In this document: positions 24,914 through 31,827 of the stretch, piece after piece
How the letters are laid out: every line of letters starts with the position of its first letter
Numbering within the stretch: position 1 is the stretch's first letter
Source: an uncultured Porphyromonadaceae bacterium
GTDB taxonomy: Bacteria; Bacteroidota; Bacteroidia; Bacteroidales; Muribaculaceae
Direction of reading: 5' to 3'
DNA: 31,827 nt
NCBI GenBank assembly: GCA_900540625.1
Contig: UQGP01000028.1
Span: 1-31,827 of the forward strand
Position numbers and translations under genes: made by a program
The notes under the pieces: model-generated
Database searches by the model: none
Seen by the model: the letters and a program-made list of their open reading frames with translations, nothing else
Told to the model about the DNA's origin: nothing

Positions 24914-25142
24914 CACTTTTTTCTTGAGACAGGGCCACGGCTGACGGCCAAAAACGCCTGCAAGGACCTAAAAACACGTAAAAAAGCACATTTTGGAGGG
25001 ATTCCGGTCTGCGTTATCGTTTTCCGGCAGTCGAGAGCCGCGAATACTCGTCAGAGAATGGCACGGGAGTCTTGCCTATGTCTCACGGTATAATCATAAA
25101 TAAAAGTAGTATTTCAATGATATTATATCGGATACTATTGTT

Positions 25143-25150
25143 TAACTTTG
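25143..25150 (+). promoter_or_regulatory. -7-like element upstream of the DUF4932 gene
   Basis: TAACTTTG fits the consensus but is about 300 bases before the ATG at 25449, implying a long leader if used. Confidence 0.35.
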
Positions 25151-25219
25151 TGCCGACAGCGAAGCTCAGGGCAGTGTTGCCGAACTTAATATATTGGTCG
25201 AGTAGCTCGGTAATCACTT

Positions 25220-25242
25220 TTTTGTGATGTGGTGTCACAAAA
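25220..25242. promoter_or_regulatory. 23-bp inverted repeat, CRP/FNR-like operator candidate
   Basis: TTTTGTGA and TCACAAAA are perfect reverse complements around a 7-base spacer. The half sites resemble TGTGA/TCACA of CRP-family regulators, but the spacer is 7 rather than 6 bases. Confidence 0.5.
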
Positions 25243-25353
25243 CGCCCCTTTTTGCGTCTAATATGTGGAGGTCATCCAAAGAAACAATTCATAATAAGAC
25301 GACAAAACAAGTGCAAGAATAATGAAACCAATCCGGGAAGCCGTCCTCGGTAA

Positions 25354-25369
25354 TTCGGAGCACTCCGAA
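25354..25369. promoter_or_regulatory. 16-bp dyad TTCGGAG-CA-CTCCGAA
   Basis: Seven-base perfect arms with a 2-base centre, 79 bases before the DUF4932 ATG. The tight spacing suits binding of a protein dimer better than an RNA hairpin. Confidence 0.4.
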
Positions 25370-25448
25370 GAGTCGCCGTAATGGGCTTGCCGAAGACATG
25401 AATTGACCGGAATACACAATCTAATAAGTATATTAAACAAATCTACCA

Positions 25449-26837
25449 ATGAGAAAGTATTTAATGATGCTGTGCCTTGTCCTGGGGCTTAGTGCTTCGG
25501 CGGTCAAGGTATCCGTGGACGAGAATGTTGAATTTGTCAGCGCAATGTGCCGCATCGCCGGCTTCGGGGAGTATGTGAATAATGTTAATAAGCAGTATGT
25601 GACCGTGCTGGACTCGGTGATGGCGCCGTTGAAGGACCATCCGGCAGTGGCGCGGCTCAACGAATTGCGCGGCGCACAGGGACTGAGTTATGACGCAGTG
25701 GCCGCATTGGCGGCACATACGGCGATACAGAACGGGCATTTGGTGCTGCTGCCAGGCTCGGATTTGTCCAAGCTGGACAGTCGTTGGTCGGCGGGACAGG
25801 ATGTCGAGATGGCGCGACTACTGGATGATGCTTACCGTCAGAGCGGATTTCACGACTTCTATGTGTCGAATAAGCCATTTTATGATAAGGTAATAGCTAA
25901 TGTTGAAGCCATGCTCTCCAATGTTGACTTGGTTTGGCTCGAAGAATTCTATGGCACGGAAATACGCGGACGATTGTCCGTAAGTCTGCTCAATATAGGC
26001 AACTATGGGGTGACGTGCCAACGTGCCGGGATGCCGGCCGAGTCGGTTATTATAATCGGCTGTTGGAAATTGGACGATAACGGGATACCGGTATTCCATA
26101 ACACTGAAAGCCTGATAGTTCATGAGTTTTCGCATCCGATGTGCAACCCGATCATAGAAGACAATATCTCGGCCTTTAACGGTAACGCTCAATTGGCGGC
26201 CGACCTGATGGAAGAAGAGCTTGCTGCTCAGGCTTATGGCGGCGCTCGTACAATGTTGTGCGAGTCGATGGTGCGCTCGGTCGAAATACAATATGCCTTG
26301 GCGCACGCCAAATGCGACGAAGACAGCGCGGATGTCGAGACAGCCATTAAGAGTCAAGTGGCCGGCGGATTCTTGGTAGTGCCCGAGATTGTGAACGCGA
26401 TGACCGAATACCGCAACAACCGCGATCGTTATAAGACACTGTCACAGGCCGCTCCGCTCATAGTGGCTGCTGTCAACGGTCTTGATGTAACGCAGCGCTA
26501 TTGCGAGCTGCGTCGCGGGCAGATAACCGTGCTCGGCTGCTCGTTGGCCGACGGCACTCGCAACGTGCCTGCCTCGGACCGATATGCTGTCAAGGTTTTC
26601 TTTGACAAACCCGTGGTTAACAACCCTATGGCCTGCGATTATTATGATAATAATCCCGATATTTTCCCGGATATCTGTGGAGCCAAGTTTGACAAAGACC
26701 GCCGCATCATGACGGTGTATATCAAGACCGAACCCGGCAAAGAATACGGCTTCAAGCTGTTGGGATGGCCGTTTATGACCGATGCCGGGTATCGAGGGCG
26801 CGGCGATGCTCCGGTACATTTCTTTACGGCGAAATAA
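25449..26837 (+). CDS. DUF4932 secreted putative zinc metallopeptidase
   Basis: A 462-residue exported protein with a signal peptide at about 1-19. The central region holds VHEFSHP with H225-E226-x2-H229, the HExxH motif of zincin peptidases. E272 or nearby acidic residues in the following helix (CESMVRSVEI) could be the third ligand. The C-terminal ~100 residues (about 360-462) are beta-rich and Ig-like. The size and HEFSH motif fit the DUF4932 family found in Bacteroidota. A substrate is not known. It stands alone, with possible operator dyads upstream and a terminator downstream. Confidence 0.8.
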   Translation: MRKYLMMLCLVLGLSASAVKVSVDENVEFVSAMCRIAGFGEYVNNVNKQYVTVLDSVMAPLKDHPAVARLNELRGAQGLSYDAVAALAAHTAIQNGHLVLLPGSDLSKLDSRWSAGQDVEMARLLDDAYRQSGFHDFYVSNKPFYDKVIANVEAMLSNVDLVWLEEFYGTEIRGRLSVSLLNIGNYGVTCQRAGMPAESVIIIGCWKLDDNGIPVFHNTESLIVHEFSHPMCNPIIEDNISAFNGNAQLAADLMEEELAAQAYGGARTMLCESMVRSVEIQYALAHAKCDEDSADVETAIKSQVAGGFLVVPEIVNAMTEYRNNRDRYKTLSQAAPLIVAAVNGLDVTQRYCELRRGQITVLGCSLADGTRNVPASDRYAVKVFFDKPVVNNPMACDYYDNNPDIFPDICGAKFDKDRRIMTVYIKTEPGKEYGFKLLGWPFMTDAGYRGRGDAPVHFFTAK

Positions 26838-26862
26838 CGCATAGACATACGCACGTATAATG

Positions 26863-26898
26863 GCGCGGACGCGGCTTGACGGCTGCGCCCGCGCTTTT
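26863..26898 (+). terminator. Intrinsic terminator after the DUF4932 gene
   Basis: GCGCGGACGCGGC (26863-26875) pairs with GCTGCGCCCGCGC (26882-26894), with one mismatch and one G-T, a 6-base loop, then TTTT. Confidence 0.75.
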
Positions 26899-26976
26899 GA
26901 TGGAGTTATGGCTGTGTTCAGACAGTAAGACCTTGCGTCGGATTATATGTGAAAATAAGTTAATGTTTGCCAAAAG

Positions 26977-27008
26977 TTTTGTGATTGAAGTAAAAAGCGC
27001 TTAATTTG
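26977..27008 (+). promoter_or_regulatory. Promoter of the small membrane protein gene
   Basis: TTTTG (26977-26981) as -33 and TTAATTTG (27001-27008) as a near-consensus -7 are separated by 19 bases, the spacing expected of Bacteroidota sigma-70 promoters. The leader is about 115 bases. Confidence 0.55.
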
Positions 27009-27104
27009 CAGAAATTGTTTGTCAAAGGACTGCGGATACGGCAAAAAGTGCCGTGAAGCAGCTCCCTTACCAAGCTAAGGCAGACACATAAACCATATTA
27101 TCCA

Positions 27105-27112
27105 CCCCCCCC
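27105..27112 (+). repeat. C8 tract followed by A6 just before a start codon
   Basis: Eight C then six A residues end 10 bases before the ATG at 27129, in the place where a ribosome-binding site would sit. Confidence 0.75.
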
Positions 27113-27128
27113 AAAAAACACAAAAGAC

Positions 27129-27539
27129 ATGGACGAATTAAAGAAAAAACTACTCGCCCTTGACCCAAAGCAAAAATTCATTGTAACCGCCGGAGGCGGT
27201 ATTCTGGTAGCCGTTCTATACCTAATACTTCCGCAGGTATCTGTATTAGGATTTGCCTCGGTTATGGGTATAAAATGCTTTACGCCAGACAGCTCATTGC
27301 TGCTTATAATGTCGCTTGCTATCGTAATACTTCCGATAGTATCGGCTTGTATGATAAACTCGAAGAAAGTTGTGAATCCGCTGTTTGCCTATATCACGAC
27401 CGGCGTTTTTCTGCTTTTCGGCATTTTGCTTGGCACGACTTTCCTGTCGTTGGCCTTCGGCTGGTGGCTTACGCTCATCGTAGCCATCGCCTGGTGCGTT
27501 GTATGTGCTCTGCTCAAAGGCGAAGAAGCTAAGATGTAA
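27129..27539 (+). CDS. Small four-helix membrane protein of unknown family
   Basis: A 136-residue protein with a short charged N-terminus (MDELKKKLLALDPKQK) and four hydrophobic segments at about 17-38, 57-76, 83-105 and 108-128, ending in a charged tail. There is no signal peptide and no enzyme motif. It is a single-gene unit with its own promoter and a strong terminator. I do not recognise a family. Confidence 0.7.
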   Translation: MDELKKKLLALDPKQKFIVTAGGGILVAVLYLILPQVSVLGFASVMGIKCFTPDSSLLLIMSLAIVILPIVSACMINSKKVVNPLFAYITTGVFLLFGILLGTTFLSLAFGWWLTLIVAIAWCVVCALLKGEEAKM

Positions 27540-27562
27540 TCTGTAGACATACATAAAAGAAT

Positions 27563-27602
27563 AAAAGCGGATGCGGCTCTCGGGTTGTGTCCGCTTTTTT
27601 TT
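27563..27602 (+). terminator. Intrinsic terminator after the small membrane protein gene
   Basis: AAAAGCGGA (27563-27571) pairs with TCCGCTTTT starting at 27590, followed by a run of T. Confidence 0.75.
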
Positions 27603-27658
27603 GAGGTCGTTGGTCGATGATGGATATGGCGTATATGCCGCGAGGCCGAAAAAATTCG

Positions 27659-27666
27659 TAACTTTG
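27659..27666 (+). promoter_or_regulatory. -7 element directly before the O-methyltransferase start
   Basis: TAACTTTG ends only 4 bases before the ATG at 27671. Bacteroidota transcripts start a few bases beyond -7, so the mRNA would be leaderless or nearly so. Confidence 0.5.
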
Positions 27667-27670
27667 TGGT

Positions 27671-28303
27671 ATGGAAGCGGAAGAGTATATAGCCCGACAT
27701 ATAGACGTCGAGCCGCCGCAATTGGAGGCGCTATGGCGTCGTACCAATCTGCGGCATGTCTATCCGCGCATGTGCTGCGGCCATGTGCAAGGGCGACTGT
27801 TGAAGATGCTGACGGCCATGGTTGCACCGCGCCGTATACTCGAAATCGGCGCCTTTACCGGCTACTCGACGCTGTGCCTTGCCGAGGGTATGCCTGAGGG
27901 TTGCACCTTGGACACGGTCGAGGTGGACGATGAGCGCGAGGACGAGTTGCGCACGCTTTTTGCGGCCGATGCACGCGGTGTCGACATCCGTCTGCATATA
28001 GGCGATGCCATGGAGGTGGTGCCGCGCCTGCCCGGCCAATGGGATTTGGTGCTCATAGACGCCGACAAGCGGCTGTATCTCGAGATGTTGGAGATGGTGG
28101 CCGCCCGAGTGCCCATAGGTGGCATAATTCTTGCTGACAATACACTGTGGAGTGGCAAGGTGCTGGCCGATGATGCCGCGCATGCCGATGCGCAGACGCG
28201 CGCTTTGGCGCGTTTCAACGATGCGGTAGCGGCCGATACGCGCTTCCAAAAAGTTATTCTGCCCATACGCGACGGCATGACGATAATGCGGCGCGTGCGC
28301 TGA
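27671..28303 (+). CDS. Class I SAM-dependent O-methyltransferase (CCoAOMT-like)
   Basis: A 210-residue cytoplasmic methyltransferase of the COG4122 / caffeoyl-CoA O-methyltransferase-like family. It has the SAM loop EIGAFTGYS at 58-66, EVDDE near 84-88 as the ribose-binding acidic end, the metal-binding LIDADK at 128-133, and ADNTLWSGKV. The N-terminal PRMCCGHVQGRLL block is also typical and fixes the start. The methyl acceptor in Bacteroidales is unknown. It is followed by rbfA after 48 bases, probably on the same transcript. Confidence 0.9.
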   Translation: MEAEEYIARHIDVEPPQLEALWRRTNLRHVYPRMCCGHVQGRLLKMLTAMVAPRRILEIGAFTGYSTLCLAEGMPEGCTLDTVEVDDEREDELRTLFAADARGVDIRLHIGDAMEVVPRLPGQWDLVLIDADKRLYLEMLEMVAARVPIGGIILADNTLWSGKVLADDAAHADAQTRALARFNDAVAADTRFQKVILPIRDGMTIMRRVR

Positions 28304-28351
28304 ACACAGAACCCTCACAGATTGTATATTAATAAACAAACACATCATAAT

Positions 28352-28759
28352 ATGGAAACAACACGACAAGCCAAAATATCGCGGCTTCTGCAAAAGGAGC
28401 TTAGCGAGCTGTTTCGCCTACAGACCGCCAAGACCCATGGCACGCTGGTGAGTGTCAGCGCCGTGCGTATCAGCCCCGACCTGTCGGTGGCTCGCGCCTA
28501 TCTGTCCATATTCCCCTCCGAGCGGTCTGCCGAAATCATCAAGAGTATCAATGCCTCGGCCAAGACTATACGCTACGAATTGGCTCAGCGCGTGCGCTAT
28601 CAGCTGCGTAAGACGCCCGAATTGACATTCTTCGTGGACGATTCGCTGGACTATGCCGAGAATATCGACCGCCTTCTCGCCACCGACGGCATAGGCAATA
28701 CCGAGGCGGACGCTGCTGCCGGAGACGATGGCGCGGACACTGCCAAGACTAACGACTGA
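28352..28759 (+). CDS. rbfA: Ribosome-binding factor A
   Basis: A 135-residue KH-like protein needed for maturation of the 16S rRNA 5' end and 30S subunit release. Blocks seen are RQAKISRLLQKELSELF, SVSAVRISPDLSVARAYLSIFP and RYQLRKTPELTFFVDDSLDYAENIDRLL, all standard for RbfA. The start at 28352 (METTRQAKISR) is used instead of the upstream 28322. The acidic Ala/Asp-rich C-terminus is an addition beyond the core. The permease gene starts 6 bases after its stop. Confidence 0.93.
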   Translation: METTRQAKISRLLQKELSELFRLQTAKTHGTLVSVSAVRISPDLSVARAYLSIFPSERSAEIIKSINASAKTIRYELAQRVRYQLRKTPELTFFVDDSLDYAENIDRLLATDGIGNTEADAAAGDDGADTAKTND

Positions 28760-28765
28760 CGCGCT

Positions 28766-30034
28766 ATGGCTTCGATGCCGGTGCTGCGCATAGCTTTCCG
28801 TTATCTGCGGGCGCGTCACTCGCACAATGCGGTCAATGTCATCACCTTTGTGTCGATGGCCGGTATCGCTGTGGCCGTAGCCGCTATGGTGGTGGTGCTA
28901 TCTATATTCAACGGCTTCGGCGACCTGGCTGCCGCCAATATGGCCGTATTAGATGCGCCGCTGCGCGTATCGCCGCGTAGCGGTGGAGCCATCGCCGATG
29001 CCGACAGTCTGTGTCGCGTCATTGCGGCACGCGTGCCCGGTGTTACGGCTGTCCCGGTAGTCACCGAGCGTGCATTGCTCATCTCCGGCGAGCATCAAGT
29101 TCCGGTAGTATTTAAGGGTATTCCGCATGGATATGACACGCTATCTACTATTGGCGAGTCCATCATCGACGGCGCCTTGGCTTGGAATGTCCCCGATGCC
29201 TTGGACGAAGACTTTGCCGCCGCCACCATCTCGGTAGGCGTGGCCAACTCGCTAATGGCGGCGCCGGATGCCGATCATCCCGTGCGTCTGTATGTGCCGC
29301 GCAGGGTGGGGCGCATCAATCCCGCCAATCCTATGACGGCATTCCGCGGCGCCATCCTCAGCGTTAGCGGAGTCTTCCGCACACAGCAAAACGATATCGA
29401 CCGTGACCATATATTGGTGCCGCTGTCGGTGGCGCGCGACCTTATGGAATATGATGCGCAGGCCACGGCCGTGGAAGTTTTCACGGACACGGATGTCGAT
29501 ACGGATGCCTTGCGCGATGTCGTGGCCGATGTCGTAGGGCCGCAATATGATGTGCAGACGCGGCTGCAACAACGGGCCACCGCCTTTCGCATGATTGCCA
29601 TCGAAAAATGGATAACCTTTCTGATGTTAGCCTTCATACTTGTCATCGCGCTGTTCAATATAGTCTCGACGCTGTCGCTTGTCGTACTCGAAAAGCGCCG
29701 TAATATGGAGACTCTGCGTTGCCTCGGTGCCACGCACGCCATGACGCGCCGCGTGTTCATCACCTTGGGGTGGCTGATTACGGCTGTGGGCGCTGCCATA
29801 GGTATGGTGCTGGGTGTGACTCTGACACTGGCGCAGCAGTACGGACATTTTCTCAGCCTCGGTGCCGGCGAACAGGCACAGGATATTATGTCGATTACGT
29901 GGTACCCTGTAAGGCTCGACCCGGTGGACTTGCTTGTCGTGGCCGCCATGGCCGCGCTTACGGGGCTGATAGCCGCCCAGTCGACGCGCTTCTTTGTGCG
30001 CCGCCGTCCGCCTACGGCTGTCGTCTCCGAATGA
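28766..30034 (+). CDS. FtsX-like ABC transporter permease, LolC/LolE type
   Basis: A 422-residue inner-membrane protein with the LolC/E layout: one N-terminal TM (about 24-48), a long periplasmic domain (about 50-280), then three C-terminal TMs (about 283-308, 330-355, 387-408). RYLRARHSHNAVNVITFVSMAGIAVAVAAMVVVLS-type N-terminus and EKRRNMETLRCLGAT coupling-helix block are characteristic. It likely helps extract lipoproteins from the inner membrane for transport to the outer membrane. No ATPase gene (lolD) is in the window. The close spacing to rbfA implies co-transcription. Confidence 0.88.
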   Translation: MASMPVLRIAFRYLRARHSHNAVNVITFVSMAGIAVAVAAMVVVLSIFNGFGDLAAANMAVLDAPLRVSPRSGGAIADADSLCRVIAARVPGVTAVPVVTERALLISGEHQVPVVFKGIPHGYDTLSTIGESIIDGALAWNVPDALDEDFAAATISVGVANSLMAAPDADHPVRLYVPRRVGRINPANPMTAFRGAILSVSGVFRTQQNDIDRDHILVPLSVARDLMEYDAQATAVEVFTDTDVDTDALRDVVADVVGPQYDVQTRLQQRATAFRMIAIEKWITFLMLAFILVIALFNIVSTLSLVVLEKRRNMETLRCLGATHAMTRRVFITLGWLITAVGAAIGMVLGVTLTLAQQYGHFLSLGAGEQAQDIMSITWYPVRLDPVDLLVVAAMAALTGLIAAQSTRFFVRRRPPTAVVSE

Positions 30035-30137
30035 CCGTTAGTGATAGCCGAAGGAGACCAAATGTTTGAAATAACAATATATAATATACGAGCTGAGACG
30101 TGCATCACTACCGCCGACGCCCAATAGATACATCGAT

Positions 30138-30917
30138 ATGCAAACTGTTTTATTCCATTCCACTATATTCGGGCCGATACATAGCCGACGTCTCGGCGTA
30201 TCGCTCGGTGTTAACCTGATGCCGGACGACGGCAAGGTCTGCACCTTCGACTGCCTGTACTGCGAGGCCGGATACAATGCACAGGGCGCCGGAACCACCG
30301 GACTGCCTACGCGCGAGCAGGTGCGCGAAATGCTTGAAGCACAACTGCAAAAAATGCAGGCCGAATCGGCTCCTTTGGACGTCATCACCTTCAGCGGCAA
30401 CGGCGAGCCGACATTGCACCCCGAATTCCCCGGAGTCATAGACGACACCCTCGAACTACGCGACCGCTACTATCCGCAGGCTAAGGTCAGTGTCCTCACC
30501 AACAGCACCCGCGCCGGGCTGGACACGGTTGCCGCCGCCTTGCGTCGTGTGGACAATAATATCGTCAAATTGGACAGCGCTATCGATGCTACTTTCCGAG
30601 CCCTCAATCGCCCTACGTCACCGGCGACGACGCCCGAGGGCGTCATCCGATGTCTCCAACAATTCGCCGGACAGGCAATAGTGCAGACGTTGCTGACGCG
30701 CGGAACGCACGACGGTACGACCATAGACAATACCACGGATGCCGAAATCGAAGCGCTGTGCAATGCCTACCGCCGCATCCGTCCGCGGTCGATTATGCTA
30801 TATTCCATCGACCGTCAGACCCCCGAACATTCACTTGTCAAGGTCGGCCGTGACGAGTTGTCCGCCATAGCCGCACGCATTACCGCCGACACGGGCATAC
30901 CCGTCTCGGTGGCATAA
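30138..30917 (+). CDS. Radical SAM protein
   Basis: A 259-residue [4Fe-4S] enzyme. C35-x3-C39-x2-C42 (CTFDCLYC) binds the cluster that cleaves SAM, and FSGNGEPTLHPEF is the GGEP-like SAM-binding motif. The N-terminal FGPIHSRRLGVSLGVNLMP block places it in the COG0731-like group of Fe-S oxidoreductases related to the wyosine enzyme TYW1, but its substrate is unknown. The gene stands alone with a shared terminator behind it. Confidence 0.88.
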   Translation: MQTVLFHSTIFGPIHSRRLGVSLGVNLMPDDGKVCTFDCLYCEAGYNAQGAGTTGLPTREQVREMLEAQLQKMQAESAPLDVITFSGNGEPTLHPEFPGVIDDTLELRDRYYPQAKVSVLTNSTRAGLDTVAAALRRVDNNIVKLDSAIDATFRALNRPTSPATTPEGVIRCLQQFAGQAIVQTLLTRGTHDGTTIDNTTDAEIEALCNAYRRIRPRSIMLYSIDRQTPEHSLVKVGRDELSAIAARITADTGIPVSVA

Positions 30918-30936
30918 CCCTGACGGACACAGAAAT

Positions 30937-30971
30937 AAATCGGCGGATGCCTCGCAAGCGTCCGCCGATTT
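30937..30971. terminator. Bidirectional terminator between convergent genes
   Basis: AAATCGGCGGA (30937-30947) and TCCGCCGATTT (30961-30971) are perfect reverse complements around a 13-base loop, with A/T flanks on both sides. It serves the radical SAM gene (+) and the outer-membrane protein gene (-). Confidence 0.75.
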
Positions 30972-30993
30972 GTTGTATGGGAGTAAAATGTGC

Positions 30994-31572
30994 TTATTCC
31001 TTTTTCTTGGGTCTTCCGCCGATGACGAAACCTATGGTGAGGGCTGCCGTATGGAATCCTCGCCGCACAATCATGCAGTGCGCCGTCAGGCGTATGTGAT
31101 GGAACAGTTCGATGCCGGCGCGCGGCATGAGTATGAAGGCGTTTTCGGCCGAGACTGTTTGACAGCCTAAAGAGCCTACTTGATCAATAGATGCAGCGCC
31201 TACGCCTATCCCAACAAAAGGATTTATCTGATAACCTTGTTTGAAGTTGTAATCGCCTGTTATGCCGTATGCCCATGTGCGGTTAGTTTGATGCCAGTAT
31301 CCATTCGGACGGTTCGGTATATCAAAGTGCCGATTTGCGGCATCAAGTTGCAAGAATACGCCGCAATCCCAGTGTAGTTCCTCGGTGTTGTAGCGTAATT
31401 CTAACCCGAATGACATAGATGTCTGATTGTCGCCGCCGTGATATCCTCCTAACGGCAGTGTAAGTCCGGCTCGACCTTCAAATTCGAACTGCTGTACCAG
31501 TCGGGGCTCTACTGCATAGGACGATGCTATGCAGAATATGTAGGTAAGAATTAATGCTATTCTCTTTTTCAT
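30994..31572 (-). CDS. Putative outer-membrane beta-barrel protein
   Basis: A 192-residue exported protein. The start at 31572 (MKKRIALILTYIFCIASSYA) gives a proper signal peptide; the longer frame to 31626 does not. The mature part alternates short amphipathic strands and turns (FEGRAGLTLPLGGY, MSFGLELRYN, GITGDYNF, INPFVGIGVGAASI), typical of small 8-strand barrels. The last strand ends in a basic RPKKKE tail rather than an aromatic residue, which is unusual for BAM substrates. Function is unknown. Confidence 0.7.
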   Translation of the reverse strand: MKKRIALILTYIFCIASSYAVEPRLVQQFEFEGRAGLTLPLGGYHGGDNQTSMSFGLELRYNTEELHWDCGVFLQLDAANRHFDIPNRPNGYWHQTNRTWAYGITGDYNFKQGYQINPFVGIGVGAASIDQVGSLGCQTVSAENAFILMPRAGIELFHHIRLTAHCMIVRRGFHTAALTIGFVIGGRPKKKE

Positions 31573-31683
31573 AGGGTTGTTGCTTGTTTTGGGTCCGTTT
31601 GGGTGTCGTTTTGTCGGAGGTTTCAATCACTTTTGTGTAATAATGTGAAGCAAATGCCGAACTATAGACGATTGTCGATGCTG

Positions 31684-31691
31684 CAAAGATA
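31684..31691 (-). promoter_or_regulatory. -7 element for the outer-membrane protein gene
   Basis: The minus strand reads TATCTTTG followed by CAGC, a full TAnnTTTG match, with TTTTGAC further upstream. The leader would be about 105 bases. Bases 31692-31827 otherwise show no feature. Confidence 0.6.
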
Positions 31692-31827
31692 GTGATTAAA
31701 TTCGGAAATAACGTCAAAAGTGAAGAAAAAATATGCAAAATAGTGTTCTTTAGAGCGTCTATTACCCACTTTTCCTGACTTCGTCAATGCGTACCCCAAA
31801 ACTCCTCAGTGAACAATTTGGCAATTC

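Larger units (their letters stand above)
24782..25448. other. Divergent intergenic region between psd and the DUF4932 gene
   Basis: There are 667 bases with no gene I can support; the + frame at 24749-25093 has no recognisable features and crosses the psd promoter. It contains a minus-strand -7 element, a + strand -7-like element, a 23-bp inverted repeat and a 16-bp dyad, listed separately. Confidence 0.55.

Noticed and set aside
24749..25093. 114-codon plus-strand ORF in the psd upstream region
   Set aside because: It crosses the psd start and promoter and has no domain features.

Overview
The window looks like a chromosomal segment of a Bacteroidales bacterium, most likely a Muribaculaceae-type gut commensal. 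The basis is the gene content: DUF4834 beside a phosphatidylserine synthase/decarboxylase pair, a DUF4932 secreted protein, RbfA beside a LolC/E-type permease, and secreted proteins ending in apparent type IX secretion sorting domains. Promoter-like TAnnTTTG (-7) elements are frequent and Shine-Dalgarno sequences are scarce, as is usual in Bacteroidota. The genus is inferred, not proven. I saw no tRNA, rRNA, CRISPR array, integrase, transposase or prophage gene.

Layout. (1) 1-8059, + strand: housekeeping genes, namely a THUMP-type rRNA methyltransferase with an Arg/Asp-rich repeat tail, 6-phosphofructokinase, and the SbcD/SbcC nuclease pair. (2) 8253-11460, - strand: a secreted flavodoxin and a secreted propeller-like protein, both with putative sorting domains, a broken response-regulator remnant, and an EamA-type transporter. 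(3) 11997-20696, + strand: six co-directional genes forming a eukaryotic-like phospho-signalling locus: double zinc ribbon, soluble Ser/Thr kinase with FHA, FHA-TM-trypsin-like protease, PP2C phosphatase with a TM and Pro/Lys-rich tail, a second Ser/Thr kinase with a TM and extracytoplasmic domain, and a secreted protein with three related beta-rich repeats. (4) 20697-21186: no coding gene, but a candidate orphan small RNA and a 9-bp microsatellite. (5) 21187-24781, - strand: glycosyltransferase 2, DUF2461, DUF4834, and phosphatidylserine synthase and decarboxylase (phosphatidylethanolamine synthesis). (6) 25449-30917, + strand: DUF4932 putative zinc metallopeptidase, a small membrane protein, an O-methyltransferase, RbfA, a LolC/E-like permease and a radical SAM protein. 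(7) 30994-31572, - strand: a putative outer-membrane beta-barrel protein.

How the genes work together. The most striking system is region 3. It holds writers (two kinases), an eraser (PP2C) and readers (two FHA domains). Three members appear to cross the inner membrane once, with the signalling domain in the cytoplasm and a different module in the periplasm (protease, Pro-rich tail, receptor-like domain). Together with a secreted multi-repeat partner, this suggests an envelope-spanning phospho-relay that gates a periplasmic protease. The architecture is read directly from the sequence. The function is inference.
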